Shown here one piece after another: positions 17,405-25,490 of a DNA stretch of 64,000 nucleotides. This DNA comes from Fibrella aquatilis (GTDB lineage: Bacteria; Bacteroidota; Bacteroidia; Cytophagales; Spirosomataceae): assembly GCF_017353255.1 (NCBI RefSeq), contig NZ_JAFMYU010000016.1:1-64000 (forward strand), given 5' to 3'. The notes under the pieces were generated by a model that was not told where the DNA came from, made no database searches, and was given only the letters and a program-made list of their open reading frames with translations. The first letter of the stretch is position 1; the number at the start of each line of letters is the position of its first letter. The translations under genes and the position numbers were made by a program.

Positions 17405-18094
17405 ATGTACAAACATCTTTTCTTCGATCTGGATCATACGCTTTGGGATTTCGACCGGAACTCGGCGGAGTCGATTGCGGAGATCTATGCCACGCACCGG
17501 CTGGCCGACCGGGGTATACCGTCGGCGGCGGCATTTTCGGAGGCGTTTATCCGGATCAACCGGAAGCTCTGGGCCGATTATGACCGGAACCTGGTGGCGC
17601 ATGACTACATCCGCGAACACCGGTTCCCGCTGGTGCTCAATGCATTAGGCTTGACCGATACGGCGGGTTGTGCCGAGCTGAACACCGACTACCTGCGCCT
17701 CTTGCCCAGCAAAGCCCACCTGACCGAGTCGGCCCGCGAGATACTGGATCATCTGCACGGCCGCTACCGGATGCACATCATCACCAATGGTTTTGCCGAA
17801 ATTCAGGCTGTGAAAATGGCCTCGGCCGACATAGCCCACTATTTCGAGCATGTAGTAACAACCCAGTCAGCTGATGCCAAAAAGCCCGATCCCCGTATTT
17901 TCGAGTATGCATTAGAGGCCAGTGGTGCCGCCGTGCCGGAGAGCCTGATGCTGGGCGATAATTACGAAGCCGATATTTTGGGTGCTCAGGCCGTTGGTCT
18001 CGATACTGTTTTCTATAACCCCAGCAACGAACAGGTTGCCCAGCCAGCAACGTATACGATACAGCATTGGCGCGAGCTTAAGGCAATTTTGTAG
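17405..18094 (+). CDS. HAD hydrolase, YjjG-type pyrimidine nucleotidase family
   Basis: The 229-residue protein has the HAD motifs in order: I, FFDLDHTLWDFDRN (nucleophile Asp about residue 8); II, HIITNGF; III, Lys in KKPDPRIFEYAL; IV, MLGDNYEADILGA. The WDFDRNS segment after motif I and overall length fit the YjjG family, which dephosphorylates non-canonical pyrimidine nucleotides and protects against mutagenic analogues. Substrate is inferred from family only. It is followed after 14 bp by an exported FAD oxidoreductase, with no obvious functional link. Confidence 0.85.
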   Translation: MYKHLFFDLDHTLWDFDRNSAESIAEIYATHRLADRGIPSAAAFSEAFIRINRKLWADYDRNLVAHDYIREHRFPLVLNALGLTDTAGCAELNTDYLRLLPSKAHLTESAREILDHLHGRYRMHIITNGFAEIQAVKMASADIAHYFEHVVTTQSADAKKPDPRIFEYALEASGAAVPESLMLGDNYEADILGAQAVGLDTVFYNPSNEQVAQPATYTIQHWRELKAIL

Positions 18095-18108
18095 TACCCC
18101 TCAACCCC

Positions 18109-20163
18109 ATGAAAACGTACTTTTTCCTTCTCTCCCTCCTCCTTTCTTCTTTTTCTCCTTCCTCCTTTCCTCCCTCTTTCCCCGCTCCCGTGGTTGATGT
18201 CTGCGTGTATGGCGGCACGTCGGCGGGGGTGATGGCGGCAGTGGCGGCCAAACGGGCGGGCAAATCGGTAGTGCTCATTGAACCCGGAAAGCACCTCGGC
18301 GGGCTGACGGCTGGCGGGCTGGGTGCCACCGACATTGGTAATAAAGTGGCCGTAACGGGCCTGTCGAGGGATTTTTATCGCCGTATTGGTCAGCACTACG
18401 GGCACCTGGAACAGTGGACGTTTGAGCCGCACGTGGCCGAAAACCTGTTTGCTGCTTACCTGCGCGAAGCTGGCATTACACCGGTTATGAATCGTCGGTT
18501 ACGGTCGGTGCAAAAATCGGGCAACCAGCTAGTAGCCCTTGTACTGGAGCCGTCGTTGACCGTGCCCGTTGTACAACGTCGGGGACCGGGCCAAACGCAG
18601 ACCATTGCGGCGAAGCAATTTATCGACTGTTCCTACGAAGGCGATCTGATGGCTATGGCGGGCGTGGCCTTCACCGTAGGGCGCGAAGCTAATAGCCAAT
18701 ACGGCGAAACATGGAACGGGGTGCAACTACTCGATAAACACCAGTTTCCGGAGGGTGTTGATCCTTATCGCATTCCTGGAAAACCCGAAAGTGGGTTGCT
18801 ATACGGTGTCAGCATGGCCAAACTGCTTCCCAACGGCAGCGGCGACCAGACTATTCAGGCTTACAATTACCGCATGTGCCTCACCGACGACCCCACCAAC
18901 CGCCTGCCCATTACAAAGCCCGCCGGGTACGATTCGACAAAGTACGAATTGCTGCTGCGGCAGATTCAGAAAAAGGTACCCAACGAACTGACCTGGAACT
19001 TGATGCACTTTGTGATGATGCCCAACCACAAGACCGACATCAACAACTGCGGCGGACTATCAACAGATATGATTGGTGCGAATCATGATTACCCCAACGC
19101 CAGCTATGCCCGCCGCGCCGAGATCATCCGCGACCACGAACTGTATACAAAAGGCTTTTTCTATTTCATCGGTCACGACCCGCGTATGCCTAAACACCTG
19201 CGCGACGAGATGTTGCAATGGGGCTATCCGAAAGATGAATATGCTGATAATGAGCACTTTTCGCACCAGCTCTACATCCGCGAAGCACGCCGAATGGTGG
19301 GCGACTACATAATGACGCAGGCTAATTGCGAGGGCAAAGCCACCGTGACCGACGGCATCGGCATGGCCGCCTACACTATGGATTCGCACAATTGCCAGCG
19401 GCTGGTAGTGGAAAAGGCCGGCGTGGCGATGGTGCGTAACGAAGGCGACGTGCAGGTGGGTGGCTTTGGGCCGTACCCGATCAGCTACCGTGCCCTGCTG
19501 CCAAAACCCGCCGACTGTACGAATTTGATTGTGCCCGTTTGCCTCTCGGCCAGCCACATTGCCTATGGGTCGATCAGGATGGAGCCGGTGTTTATGGTGC
19601 TGGGCCAAACCGCCGGGGTAGCCGCCGTGCAGGCTATTGACCAAGGCAGGACCGTGCAACAAATCGATGTGGCCCGCCTGCAACGCACCCTCCGCGACAA
19701 CCCGCTATTGGACGGCAGTAGCCCCGAACTGCTCATCGACAACGACGATTCGGCGCGGGTGGTACGGCGGGGCAACTGGCAGCGCATTACGAAAGGCAGT
19801 AAATACGGCACCTCGGCGCTGGTTAGTGCCGACGGCCAACCGGCAACGGTGCGCTTCTCGGCCAGGGACCTAAAGCCGGGGCGGTACCGAATCTATATGT
19901 ACAACCCCACGCGGGCAGGCGGCGGTGGCAACCCCGATCAGGTGGCCTTGCAGTCAGACAAGGCTGACCGGGTTCAGATACGAATTTTCAATGGAAAGGT
20001 AGATAAAGCGTTGATAGTCAACCAACAACGGCAGAATAACGACTGGATTACTCTCGGCGAACACATGGTGGTAGCTGGTCAGGTACCTTACGTAGAACTA
20101 GCCACGGCTGGCTCAGCCCAACCCACGGTGGCCGATGCGGTGCTGTTTTTGCCCGTGAAGTAA
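18109..20163 (+). CDS. Exported FAD-dependent oxidoreductase (FAD_oxidored family) with C-terminal beta domain
   Basis: The 684-residue protein has a signal peptide (MKTYFFLLSLLLSSFSPSS), then an FAD-binding GxGxxG-like motif VYGGTSAGVMAAVAAKRAGKSVVLIEPG. The body (to about 540) is typical of the PF12831 FAD-dependent oxidoreductases common in polysaccharide-degrading Bacteroidota, with the flavin-contact segment CLSASHIAYGSIRMEPVFMVLGQTAG. The last about 120 residues resemble a golvesin/xanthan-lyase-like beta domain (LKPGRYRIYMYNPTRAGGG). The substrate is unknown. The signal peptide is encoded by a 65-base run made only of pyrimidines (18120-18184). The stop lies two bases from the stop of the convergent lanB-like gene. 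Confidence 0.85.
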   Translation: MKTYFFLLSLLLSSFSPSSFPPSFPAPVVDVCVYGGTSAGVMAAVAAKRAGKSVVLIEPGKHLGGLTAGGLGATDIGNKVAVTGLSRDFYRRIGQHYGHLEQWTFEPHVAENLFAAYLREAGITPVMNRRLRSVQKSGNQLVALVLEPSLTVPVVQRRGPGQTQTIAAKQFIDCSYEGDLMAMAGVAFTVGREANSQYGETWNGVQLLDKHQFPEGVDPYRIPGKPESGLLYGVSMAKLLPNGSGDQTIQAYNYRMCLTDDPTNRLPITKPAGYDSTKYELLLRQIQKKVPNELTWNLMHFVMMPNHKTDINNCGGLSTDMIGANHDYPNASYARRAEIIRDHELYTKGFFYFIGHDPRMPKHLRDEMLQWGYPKDEYADNEHFSHQLYIREARRMVGDYIMTQANCEGKATVTDGIGMAAYTMDSHNCQRLVVEKAGVAMVRNEGDVQVGGFGPYPISYRALLPKPADCTNLIVPVCLSASHIAYGSIRMEPVFMVLGQTAGVAAVQAIDQGRTVQQIDVARLQRTLRDNPLLDGSSPELLIDNDDSARVVRRGNWQRITKGSKYGTSALVSADGQPATVRFSARDLKPGRYRIYMYNPTRAGGGGNPDQVALQSDKADRVQIRIFNGKVDKALIVNQQRQNNDWITLGEHMVVAGQVPYVELATAGSAQPTVADAVLFLPVK

Positions 20164-20165
20164 GG

Positions 20166-23100
20166 CTACACTCCGGGTTGCGGTGGTTTTGAGAAGTGCC
20201 ACTGTTTCAACAGCTTATGCAGAAAATAGTACACCACCAGCTCATGCCGACGCTGATCGTCGGGGAAGAGGCGGTTGATGAGCATGTGAGTCAGGTGGGG
20301 GAGGAGGGCCTCGGTAACGGAAGGGTCGGTCAGGGTCTGGTGCTGCGCCCGGAACGCCGCTGCCTGCCGGGTATAGTGGTCCAGTATCTGGACTAAATCA
20401 ATTTCGTGGATGGAGTCTGGAAGCGTCAATTGGGGCTTTTGCTGCCTGAACAGGTCGTTCAGGCTGTCGCGGAGGGGTTTGTCGGCGTTGAATTCGTGCA
20501 GAAACAACTCCCGCCATTCTTCCACCAGTGCAATTTGTTCGGGTAGTGTTTTTTGCCAGGCCGTGAGCAGGGCATACACCGCCAGGCAACCCATGCGCAG
20601 GCGCTCCCACTCCGACTGGCTTTGGTTGGCCAGGGTCATCAGCCGCAGCACCCCCGCCGAATCATGCCCGAACCAGGCCTCACAAGCAGCCATGGTCACG
20701 GTGCCATAGCGTTCCAGTTCGCGTTCGTAGGTGTCGAACTGCACCCGATAAATGCGCTGGTCAACTTCGGTTTGCCGGGCTGCCCATTGATTAATGAGCT
20801 TGACAGCCGCCCCAATCTTGGCCGGAAAACAACGAAACCGCAGCCGTAGGTGGGTTTCGGGGTCGGCATAGCGTACAAAAAACCACCCGTCGATGAGCTG
20901 TTTTCGCTGGAGTGTGTCCACCAGCGTAGTCACGTTTCCGTCTAGCAGGAGGGTATCCAGCACTGCCGCCCCGGCATATAGTTTCAGGTAGACCCATTCG
21001 CTGCCGGGCAAAAAACGACGGGCTACCACTGCCGGTGTCGTGCTGATGGCAGGGTTTGGTACTGGGGTAACACGGGTGGCCTGAATGGGAATCAGCAGTT
21101 CTCGGCTCCACTGAGGCGCGTGGGTAAACTGGGTGGCATCGAGCCACTCTACCAGCGTCAAGTGCCCCGCCTGCTTCATGCTATGCCTGAGTTGCGCCAG
21201 CCCAAGCGGAGACAAGGTGTTGATGGCCAGTTCGTTATCATCCTCACCCAGCATCACAAAATGCGGCAGGCGGTAGGTCTGCCGCCATTGTTCCCAGTGG
21301 GCATCGGTATCTATGTCGCCCGGTTTTAGCTGCCACCTCGCCCGGCACAGGACTAACTGGCCGCACTGGATTCGGGGTAAAAAGGGTAGTTCGGCCAGCG
21401 GCCCCCACTGCCAGATGACCCGGATGTTTTCGGTCTGGTGTTGCAGATCGTGCAGGAACCGGTAGTGTACCAGGCTGCCAGCGTGTACGTTATGGGCCGT
21501 TGACAACCGGGGCAGCACAGGCAGGTGTAGAGGCCGGGCGTGTAGGGTAATATGCTGCCCATGCGTTACCGAAATGGATAAGTCGCTGAGGGCAAACTGG
21601 TTAGCCAGGGGTAGGGTAGAGGTAGTCAGGACCGGAATCTCGTAGGGGCGCAACTGGGGCCGCCGCAGCAGATTGCCGGTTTTACTTTCGGGCAGGTGAA
21701 CGAGTTCGGCTAGTACGGCATCGGGGTAGGCCTGTTGTTCGCGCTGAGCCAGGTCAACCAAACCAGCCGTTAGCTGGGGGTCGAGGTGGGCAAAACGCCC
21801 GATCAGGTTTGCCGCCGAGGGACCCGCCATGGCTTTCAGCAACACCAGCGGATCGGCCCCGTTGGCCTGCTCTACCAGCGACACCATCAGGTAGGCATGG
21901 TAGGGTAGGGCGGCTGGTGGGGCGGGCAGCAGGGCTTCGAGCTGCGCCCGGCTCAAGCTGACCACCTGTTCCTGCCGGTGCATGGCCGTGGCATAGAGCC
22001 GATACAGTTCCTGGGTGGGCAGCGTTGGTGGCGGCATGGCCGGGGCTTCCGCGCTGGGCCAGGGTGGTTGGGTAAGCCAGGGGGCAGGAATAGCCTGCTC
22101 GTGACCGTAACCAATGCCGCTGTCGGGGTCGAGGGCCAGCAACAAGGGTACCTGCTGGTCGCCAAACCGCTCATAAAATCGGGTCCGAAACGCCTGGAGC
22201 AAGGGTATCTCTTTGGGTAGCGCCAGTCTGGTCAGTAGTGGTAAGAGCTTGTTTATCTGATGGTTAAGTGCCAGTGGGAGTGCCTGCTGCGGACCCTGAA
22301 ACAGCAGGTCGCACTGCACCACCACCGGGCTGGTGAGGCCCAGCGGTTGCAGCAGGGTATCAATCTGGGTATACGTGTCGGGCTGGTGGCTGGCCAGGAT
22401 TTGCTGCACCGCCTGCAATTTCGCCACAATCTCCTGGCACCCATTCAGGGCGGTCAGGTCGGCCATGAGGGTGTCGAGCGGGTCGTTGCCGGTGAGGGGC
22501 ACCCCCAGCGTAGGTACCAGCAGGTAGTTGTCGATCAGCGCGGTTACGTAGTCCTCGGCTTCGGGCTGGGTGCTGCCCAGTTGGGTAACCACCCCGGCCA
22601 GTTGTGCTATGGAAGCCCCCGGCCGGGCTATCTCCAGCAGCTGGGTCAGCACCGGGTGGGTGGGCGTTTCCTGTTGGTAATACGTCAGTTGGCCGTCGTC
22701 TTCGGTATAACCCACGTAGCGGTAGGCCCCGCCGCTTTGCCAGAGCGTGGCGTTGGGGCGGTAGACTAACTGCGCCCTGATGTGGGGCAGTTGCGTGAGG
22801 GTGGCTACCAGGTGGCAGAGGTAGTCGGTAGAGAGGCGCGCTACCGGGCGGAGGTGAGTGGCCGTACTGTCGTTGGCGGGCGGGTTGGCCAGCCACTGCC
22901 CGTGCATGACGCCTGCAAACAGGCCAAACGGCGTGGCACGGGTGGCCATTCGCACAAAATACCGGTAGAGTGTAAGCAGAAAATCGGGCGATACGCTCAG
23001 CTTATTACTCATCCAGCCCTCCAATTGCTGGTGCAGCGCGGGCGAGGCATAGTAAATGGCGTGGCGGCAGTGGGGGGCGCTGTAGACCGTCCGAAGGATA

Positions 23101-23210
23101 CTGTCGAGGGGATGGCCCGCCTGGAGCTGGTCCTGAACGCTGATATAGTCATTGATCGACAGCAGCGGCCGACGCAGCAAAAAGAAGTCGGCGGGAAGGG
23201 CTTCGTACAT
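20166..23210 (-). CDS. Full-length class I lanthipeptide dehydratase (LanB)
   Basis: LanB enzymes use glutamyl-tRNA to dehydrate Ser/Thr in a precursor peptide. The 1014-residue protein has the full two-domain plan. The N-terminal glutamylation domain (to about 720) carries RMATRATPFGLFAG (about 80-95), matching the conserved Arg/Thr signature. The C-terminal SpaB_C/thiopeptide-type elimination domain (about 735-1010) carries EWVYLKLYAG, WFFVRYADPETHLRLRF and the late HMLINRLF with the conserved His and Arg. Because the elimination domain is present, it is not a split thiopeptide enzyme or a PEARL ligase. It is last in an operon with the LytTR regulator and histidine kinase, and is divergent from the precursor gene. 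Confidence 0.92.
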   Translation of the reverse strand: MYEALPADFFLLRRPLLSINDYISVQDQLQAGHPLDSILRTVYSAPHCRHAIYYASPALHQQLEGWMSNKLSVSPDFLLTLYRYFVRMATRATPFGLFAGVMHGQWLANPPANDSTATHLRPVARLSTDYLCHLVATLTQLPHIRAQLVYRPNATLWQSGGAYRYVGYTEDDGQLTYYQQETPTHPVLTQLLEIARPGASIAQLAGVVTQLGSTQPEAEDYVTALIDNYLLVPTLGVPLTGNDPLDTLMADLTALNGCQEIVAKLQAVQQILASHQPDTYTQIDTLLQPLGLTSPVVVQCDLLFQGPQQALPLALNHQINKLLPLLTRLALPKEIPLLQAFRTRFYERFGDQQVPLLLALDPDSGIGYGHEQAIPAPWLTQPPWPSAEAPAMPPPTLPTQELYRLYATAMHRQEQVVSLSRAQLEALLPAPPAALPYHAYLMVSLVEQANGADPLVLLKAMAGPSAANLIGRFAHLDPQLTAGLVDLAQREQQAYPDAVLAELVHLPESKTGNLLRRPQLRPYEIPVLTTSTLPLANQFALSDLSISVTHGQHITLHARPLHLPVLPRLSTAHNVHAGSLVHYRFLHDLQHQTENIRVIWQWGPLAELPFLPRIQCGQLVLCRARWQLKPGDIDTDAHWEQWRQTYRLPHFVMLGEDDNELAINTLSPLGLAQLRHSMKQAGHLTLVEWLDATQFTHAPQWSRELLIPIQATRVTPVPNPAISTTPAVVARRFLPGSEWVYLKLYAGAAVLDTLLLDGNVTTLVDTLQRKQLIDGWFFVRYADPETHLRLRFRCFPAKIGAAVKLINQWAARQTEVDQRIYRVQFDTYERELERYGTVTMAACEAWFGHDSAGVLRLMTLANQSQSEWERLRMGCLAVYALLTAWQKTLPEQIALVEEWRELFLHEFNADKPLRDSLNDLFRQQKPQLTLPDSIHEIDLVQILDHYTRQAAAFRAQHQTLTDPSVTEALLPHLTHMLINRLFPDDQRRHELVVYYFLHKLLKQWHFSKPPQPGV

Positions 23211-23257
23211 AAACCGAACGTGGGGTGGCGGGGCACTGAGCAGGCACCTGCTTCGGT

Positions 23258-23989
23258 TTATTTGTTCTGTAAAATTGATTTCTGGAGCACCGCCATCAGG
23301 TCGTCTTTGTACTTGCCGGAGGTAGGTATACGGGGGGCATTTTTCATGAACAACTCATTGCCGTCGATGGCGTTGATCATGCGCAGGGCCACGATGTAGG
23401 ACCGGTGTACGCGGGCGAAAAGGTGCGTGGGCAACCGTTCTTCAATTTCGGCCATGCCGCTGTAGGTCACAATGGGTTCTTTCTCGGTATGAATAGAGAC
23501 GTAATTTTTCAGCCCTTCGATGTAGATAATCTCGTCGAACGAAATTTTGCGGAGCTTGCCTTTATGCTCTGTTTTTACCAGAATATAGTCATTTTCAGGC
23601 AGTTGCACCGTGCCGCTGATGGCCGGAATCTGGCGGTTGAAGAAGTCGAAGGCTTTTTCCGAGGCCTTCAAAAACCGGTCGAACGGAATAGGTTTGAGCA
23701 GGTAGTCGAGGGCGTTATGCTCGAAGCCATCAATGGCGTAATTGCTGTAGGCGGTGGTAAAAATGATCTGTAGTTTATCCTTATAGAGGCTGGCAAACTG
23801 AAGTCCGGTGAGCAGCGGCATCTGGATATCCAGAAACAGCAGTTCGGCCGGATGTTGCTGAAGCAGGTGAATGGCCTCTTTCACCGACGTAGTGCTGCCC
23901 ACCAGGTTGAGATAGGGCGTATTGCCAATATACTGCGTCAAGACATCGATGGCGGCCTGCTCATCATCCAGAATAAAGCAATTGATCAT
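23258..23989 (-). CDS. LytTR-family response regulator
   Basis: The 243-residue protein has a receiver domain (1-120; acidic pocket in CFILDDEQAA, phospho-acceptor Asp in LLFLDIQMPLLTG near residue 55, Lys in YLLKPIPFDRF) and a LytTR DNA-binding domain (about 140-240; IIYIEGLKNYVSIHT and FARVHRSYIVALR). The ATG at 23989 gives the standard MINCFILDDE start; the open frame runs further upstream to 24061 without homology. It lies 31 bp after the histidine kinase and 47 bp before the lanB-like gene. It probably controls both divergent arms of the biosynthetic locus. Confidence 0.92.
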   Translation of the reverse strand: MINCFILDDEQAAIDVLTQYIGNTPYLNLVGSTTSVKEAIHLLQQHPAELLFLDIQMPLLTGLQFASLYKDKLQIIFTTAYSNYAIDGFEHNALDYLLKPIPFDRFLKASEKAFDFFNRQIPAISGTVQLPENDYILVKTEHKGKLRKISFDEIIYIEGLKNYVSIHTEKEPIVTYSGMAEIEERLPTHLFARVHRSYIVALRMINAIDGNELFMKNAPRIPTSGKYKDDLMAVLQKSILQNK

Positions 23990-24020
23990 GGTTGAGTGTA
24001 ATGAGGAATAAAGGGCGAAA

Positions 24021-25091
24021 CTAATGGGGCACCCGGATGCACAGATCAACGCGAAACACATCGTCGACGTTGGAACTTGTCAGCGTGGTTTGGCCCGGAA
24101 AGGCCAGCTTTAACTGCTTGTCGACATTACTTAACCCCAGTCCTGTTTGGGTGTAGGCGGGCGTATCCCGTTTCACATTGACTGAAGTAAAAGAAAGCTG
24201 GCTGGCAGAAATACCTACGTAAATATGGGCAGGTACGGTTTCATTGAAGATGTCTCCATACTTAAAAATATTTTCAACCAGTGATATGAGAATGAGGGGG
24301 GGTATCAGGAAGTGTGTGCCCAGGTCTTCGCCCTCCACGACAAAGGCTACCTGTAGCCGGTTGCTGAATCGGTACTCCTGTATTTTCAGGTAATGCCGGA
24401 TGTAGGCTATCTCCTGCGCCACAGGCACCAGTTCATTCTGGCCTACTTCGGTAATGCTGCGCAGCATCTGCGAGAGGTTCATGATGGCGTCGGCCAGGCG
24501 GGGCGAGGTCTTGAGGGCATCGGCAAAAAAGAAGTTAAGGGTATTGAATAGAAAGTGGGGGTTGAGTTGGGTGCGCAGAAAGGCCAGTTCGGCGCGCTTG
24601 GTTTCCAGTTGCAGGTCCAGGATGCGGCGTTCGTCGTAGCGTTTCTGGCGTTGAAGGTCAATATTGGTCACCGCAAAATAGTAGCCATAGCTCACCAGCA
24701 AATACTGTACCGCCAGCCAGAGCGAGTCTGGCACAAAGCCTGCGTTTACTGTTTGATTGTTGCCATTGTACATGCTGGGCAGATCAAGCATGGGCAGTAT
24801 GTTATAGAGCAGTGCATAGCGAAGATAAGTATACAGGGCCAGCAGCACCATGGTCGATACCACCAATTGGACGTAGGTGCCTCGTCGTATGTTAGGGGCT
24901 ATTACTACGTAGATGTTTGTGTAGAATAGGATAGCCAGTAGGGCCAGTGTAAATGGTAGTTGCCCGGCCACCAGATAGCGCATATTGGTGAAATAAAGCA
25001 GGGCGCTATTGACCAGGTAATAGCCCACCCAAACCAGCAGGTGAACCAGAAACCGCTTGTTGCGAAAAAGACGCTGGAGAAGGGTACTCAT
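24021..25091 (-). CDS. LytS/YehU-type sensor histidine kinase
   Basis: The 356-residue kinase has four predicted membrane helices (about 15-165) and a His_kinase domain with the phospho-acceptor His in LNPHFLFNTLNFFFADAL. Its HATPase region shows PLILISLVENIFKYGD and GLGLSNVDKQLKLAFPG. This pairing with LytTR regulators is the rule in Bacteroidota. I set the start at the ATG MSTLLQRLF (25091); a longer frame reaches 25223 but its first 44 residues look non-coding and run into the promoter region of the precursor gene. It may sense the peptide or lipopeptide product, which is inference. Confidence 0.9.
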   Translation of the reverse strand: MSTLLQRLFRNKRFLVHLLVWVGYYLVNSALLYFTNMRYLVAGQLPFTLALLAILFYTNIYVVIAPNIRRGTYVQLVVSTMVLLALYTYLRYALLYNILPMLDLPSMYNGNNQTVNAGFVPDSLWLAVQYLLVSYGYYFAVTNIDLQRQKRYDERRILDLQLETKRAELAFLRTQLNPHFLFNTLNFFFADALKTSPRLADAIMNLSQMLRSITEVGQNELVPVAQEIAYIRHYLKIQEYRFSNRLQVAFVVEGEDLGTHFLIPPLILISLVENIFKYGDIFNETVPAHIYVGISASQLSFTSVNVKRDTPAYTQTGLGLSNVDKQLKLAFPGQTTLTSSNVDDVFRVDLCIRVPH

Positions 25092-25176
25092 TGAGGGGTG
25101 TAAGGTGGGTTTGGTATAGGGAAAAGTGGCATCAGTTGGGTTGGTATGGAGCAAAAGGCTCTTCGTATAAGATGTT

Positions 25177-25206
25177 ATGCAGCCCGTTTTCAGGCCCCCA
25201 CCTTTG
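25177..25206 (+). promoter_or_regulatory. Candidate promoter of the precursor peptide / NRPS operon
   Basis: CACCTTTG at 25199-25206 resembles the -7 element TAnnTTTG with one change, and TTTT at 25177-25180 lies 18 bases upstream where TTTG is expected. The ATG of the precursor gene is 40 bases downstream. A LytTR site would be expected nearby, but I could not see a clear direct repeat. Confidence 0.4.
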
Positions 25207-25246
25207 ACCTGTTCAAAAAGCAAAAAACACTAAACCATTCACGACA

Positions 25247-25372
25247 ATGAAAACGATCGCCGCACGCCCACAGTCACTTGTTCTCTCGGTTCGCAAAGTA
25301 GCTAAACTCAACGGACAAGGCCACGGTACAACAAAAAATGGAGGCCGTTCCATGACCACTATCTGGTTCTAA
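25247..25372 (+). CDS. Candidate RiPP precursor peptide, 41 residues, no cysteine
   Basis: This short gene encodes a 41-residue peptide. Residues 10-22 (SLVLSVRKVAKLN) resemble the leader pattern of Bacteroidota class I lanthipeptide precursors (L-x-L-x-x-K-x-I/V-A-x-L-N). Residues 23-41 read GQGHGTTKNGGRSMTTIWF, with a Gly-Gly at 32-33 that could mark a processing site. Dehydratable residues are Thr28, Thr29, Ser35, Thr37 and Thr38. There is no Cys anywhere, so lanthionine rings cannot form. It is the first gene of the long plus-strand operon and is divergent from lanB and its regulators. The open frame, ATG and position are seen; the precursor role is inferred. No double-glycine peptidase transporter is present to cleave it. 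Confidence 0.7.
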   Translation: MKTIAARPQSLVLSVRKVAKLNGQGHGTTKNGGRSMTTIWF

Positions 25373-25383
25373 GCCAGTTGTCG

Positions 25384-25438
25384 CCCTGTCAGCCGATTAC
25401 TTCGTACTGACAAAAGGGCTATTGGTATAATCTTTTTT
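25384..25438 (+). terminator. Possible attenuator between the precursor gene and the LanC-like gene
   Basis: TGTCAG (25387-25392) pairs with CTGACA (25407-25412), extended by CCC/GGG across a small internal loop. A run of T (25433-25438) follows after 14 bases. A leaky terminator here would give more precursor than enzyme, as is usual for RiPP operons, but the spacing to the T run is poor. Confidence 0.3.
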
Positions 25439-25490
25439 GATCGGCACGCCGCCATTCAGTGCTTCGCAGACACATTACCCACTCGTTCAG

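Noticed and set aside
20166-23210. PEARL-type peptide aminoacyl-tRNA ligase or split thiopeptide dehydratase
   Set aside because: Both the glutamylation and the C-terminal elimination domain are present in one 1014-residue chain with conserved Arg/His motifs, as in full-length LanB.
24062-25223. Longer N-termini of the LytTR regulator (to 24061) and histidine kinase (to 25223)
   Set aside because: The extra residues precede the standard family N-termini and would overlap the kinase gene or the precursor promoter region.
25437-25490. TTG start for the LanC-like gene
   Set aside because: The first 18 residues have no homology-like character and lie in the spacer after the precursor gene. The ATG at 25491 is simpler, though not proven.
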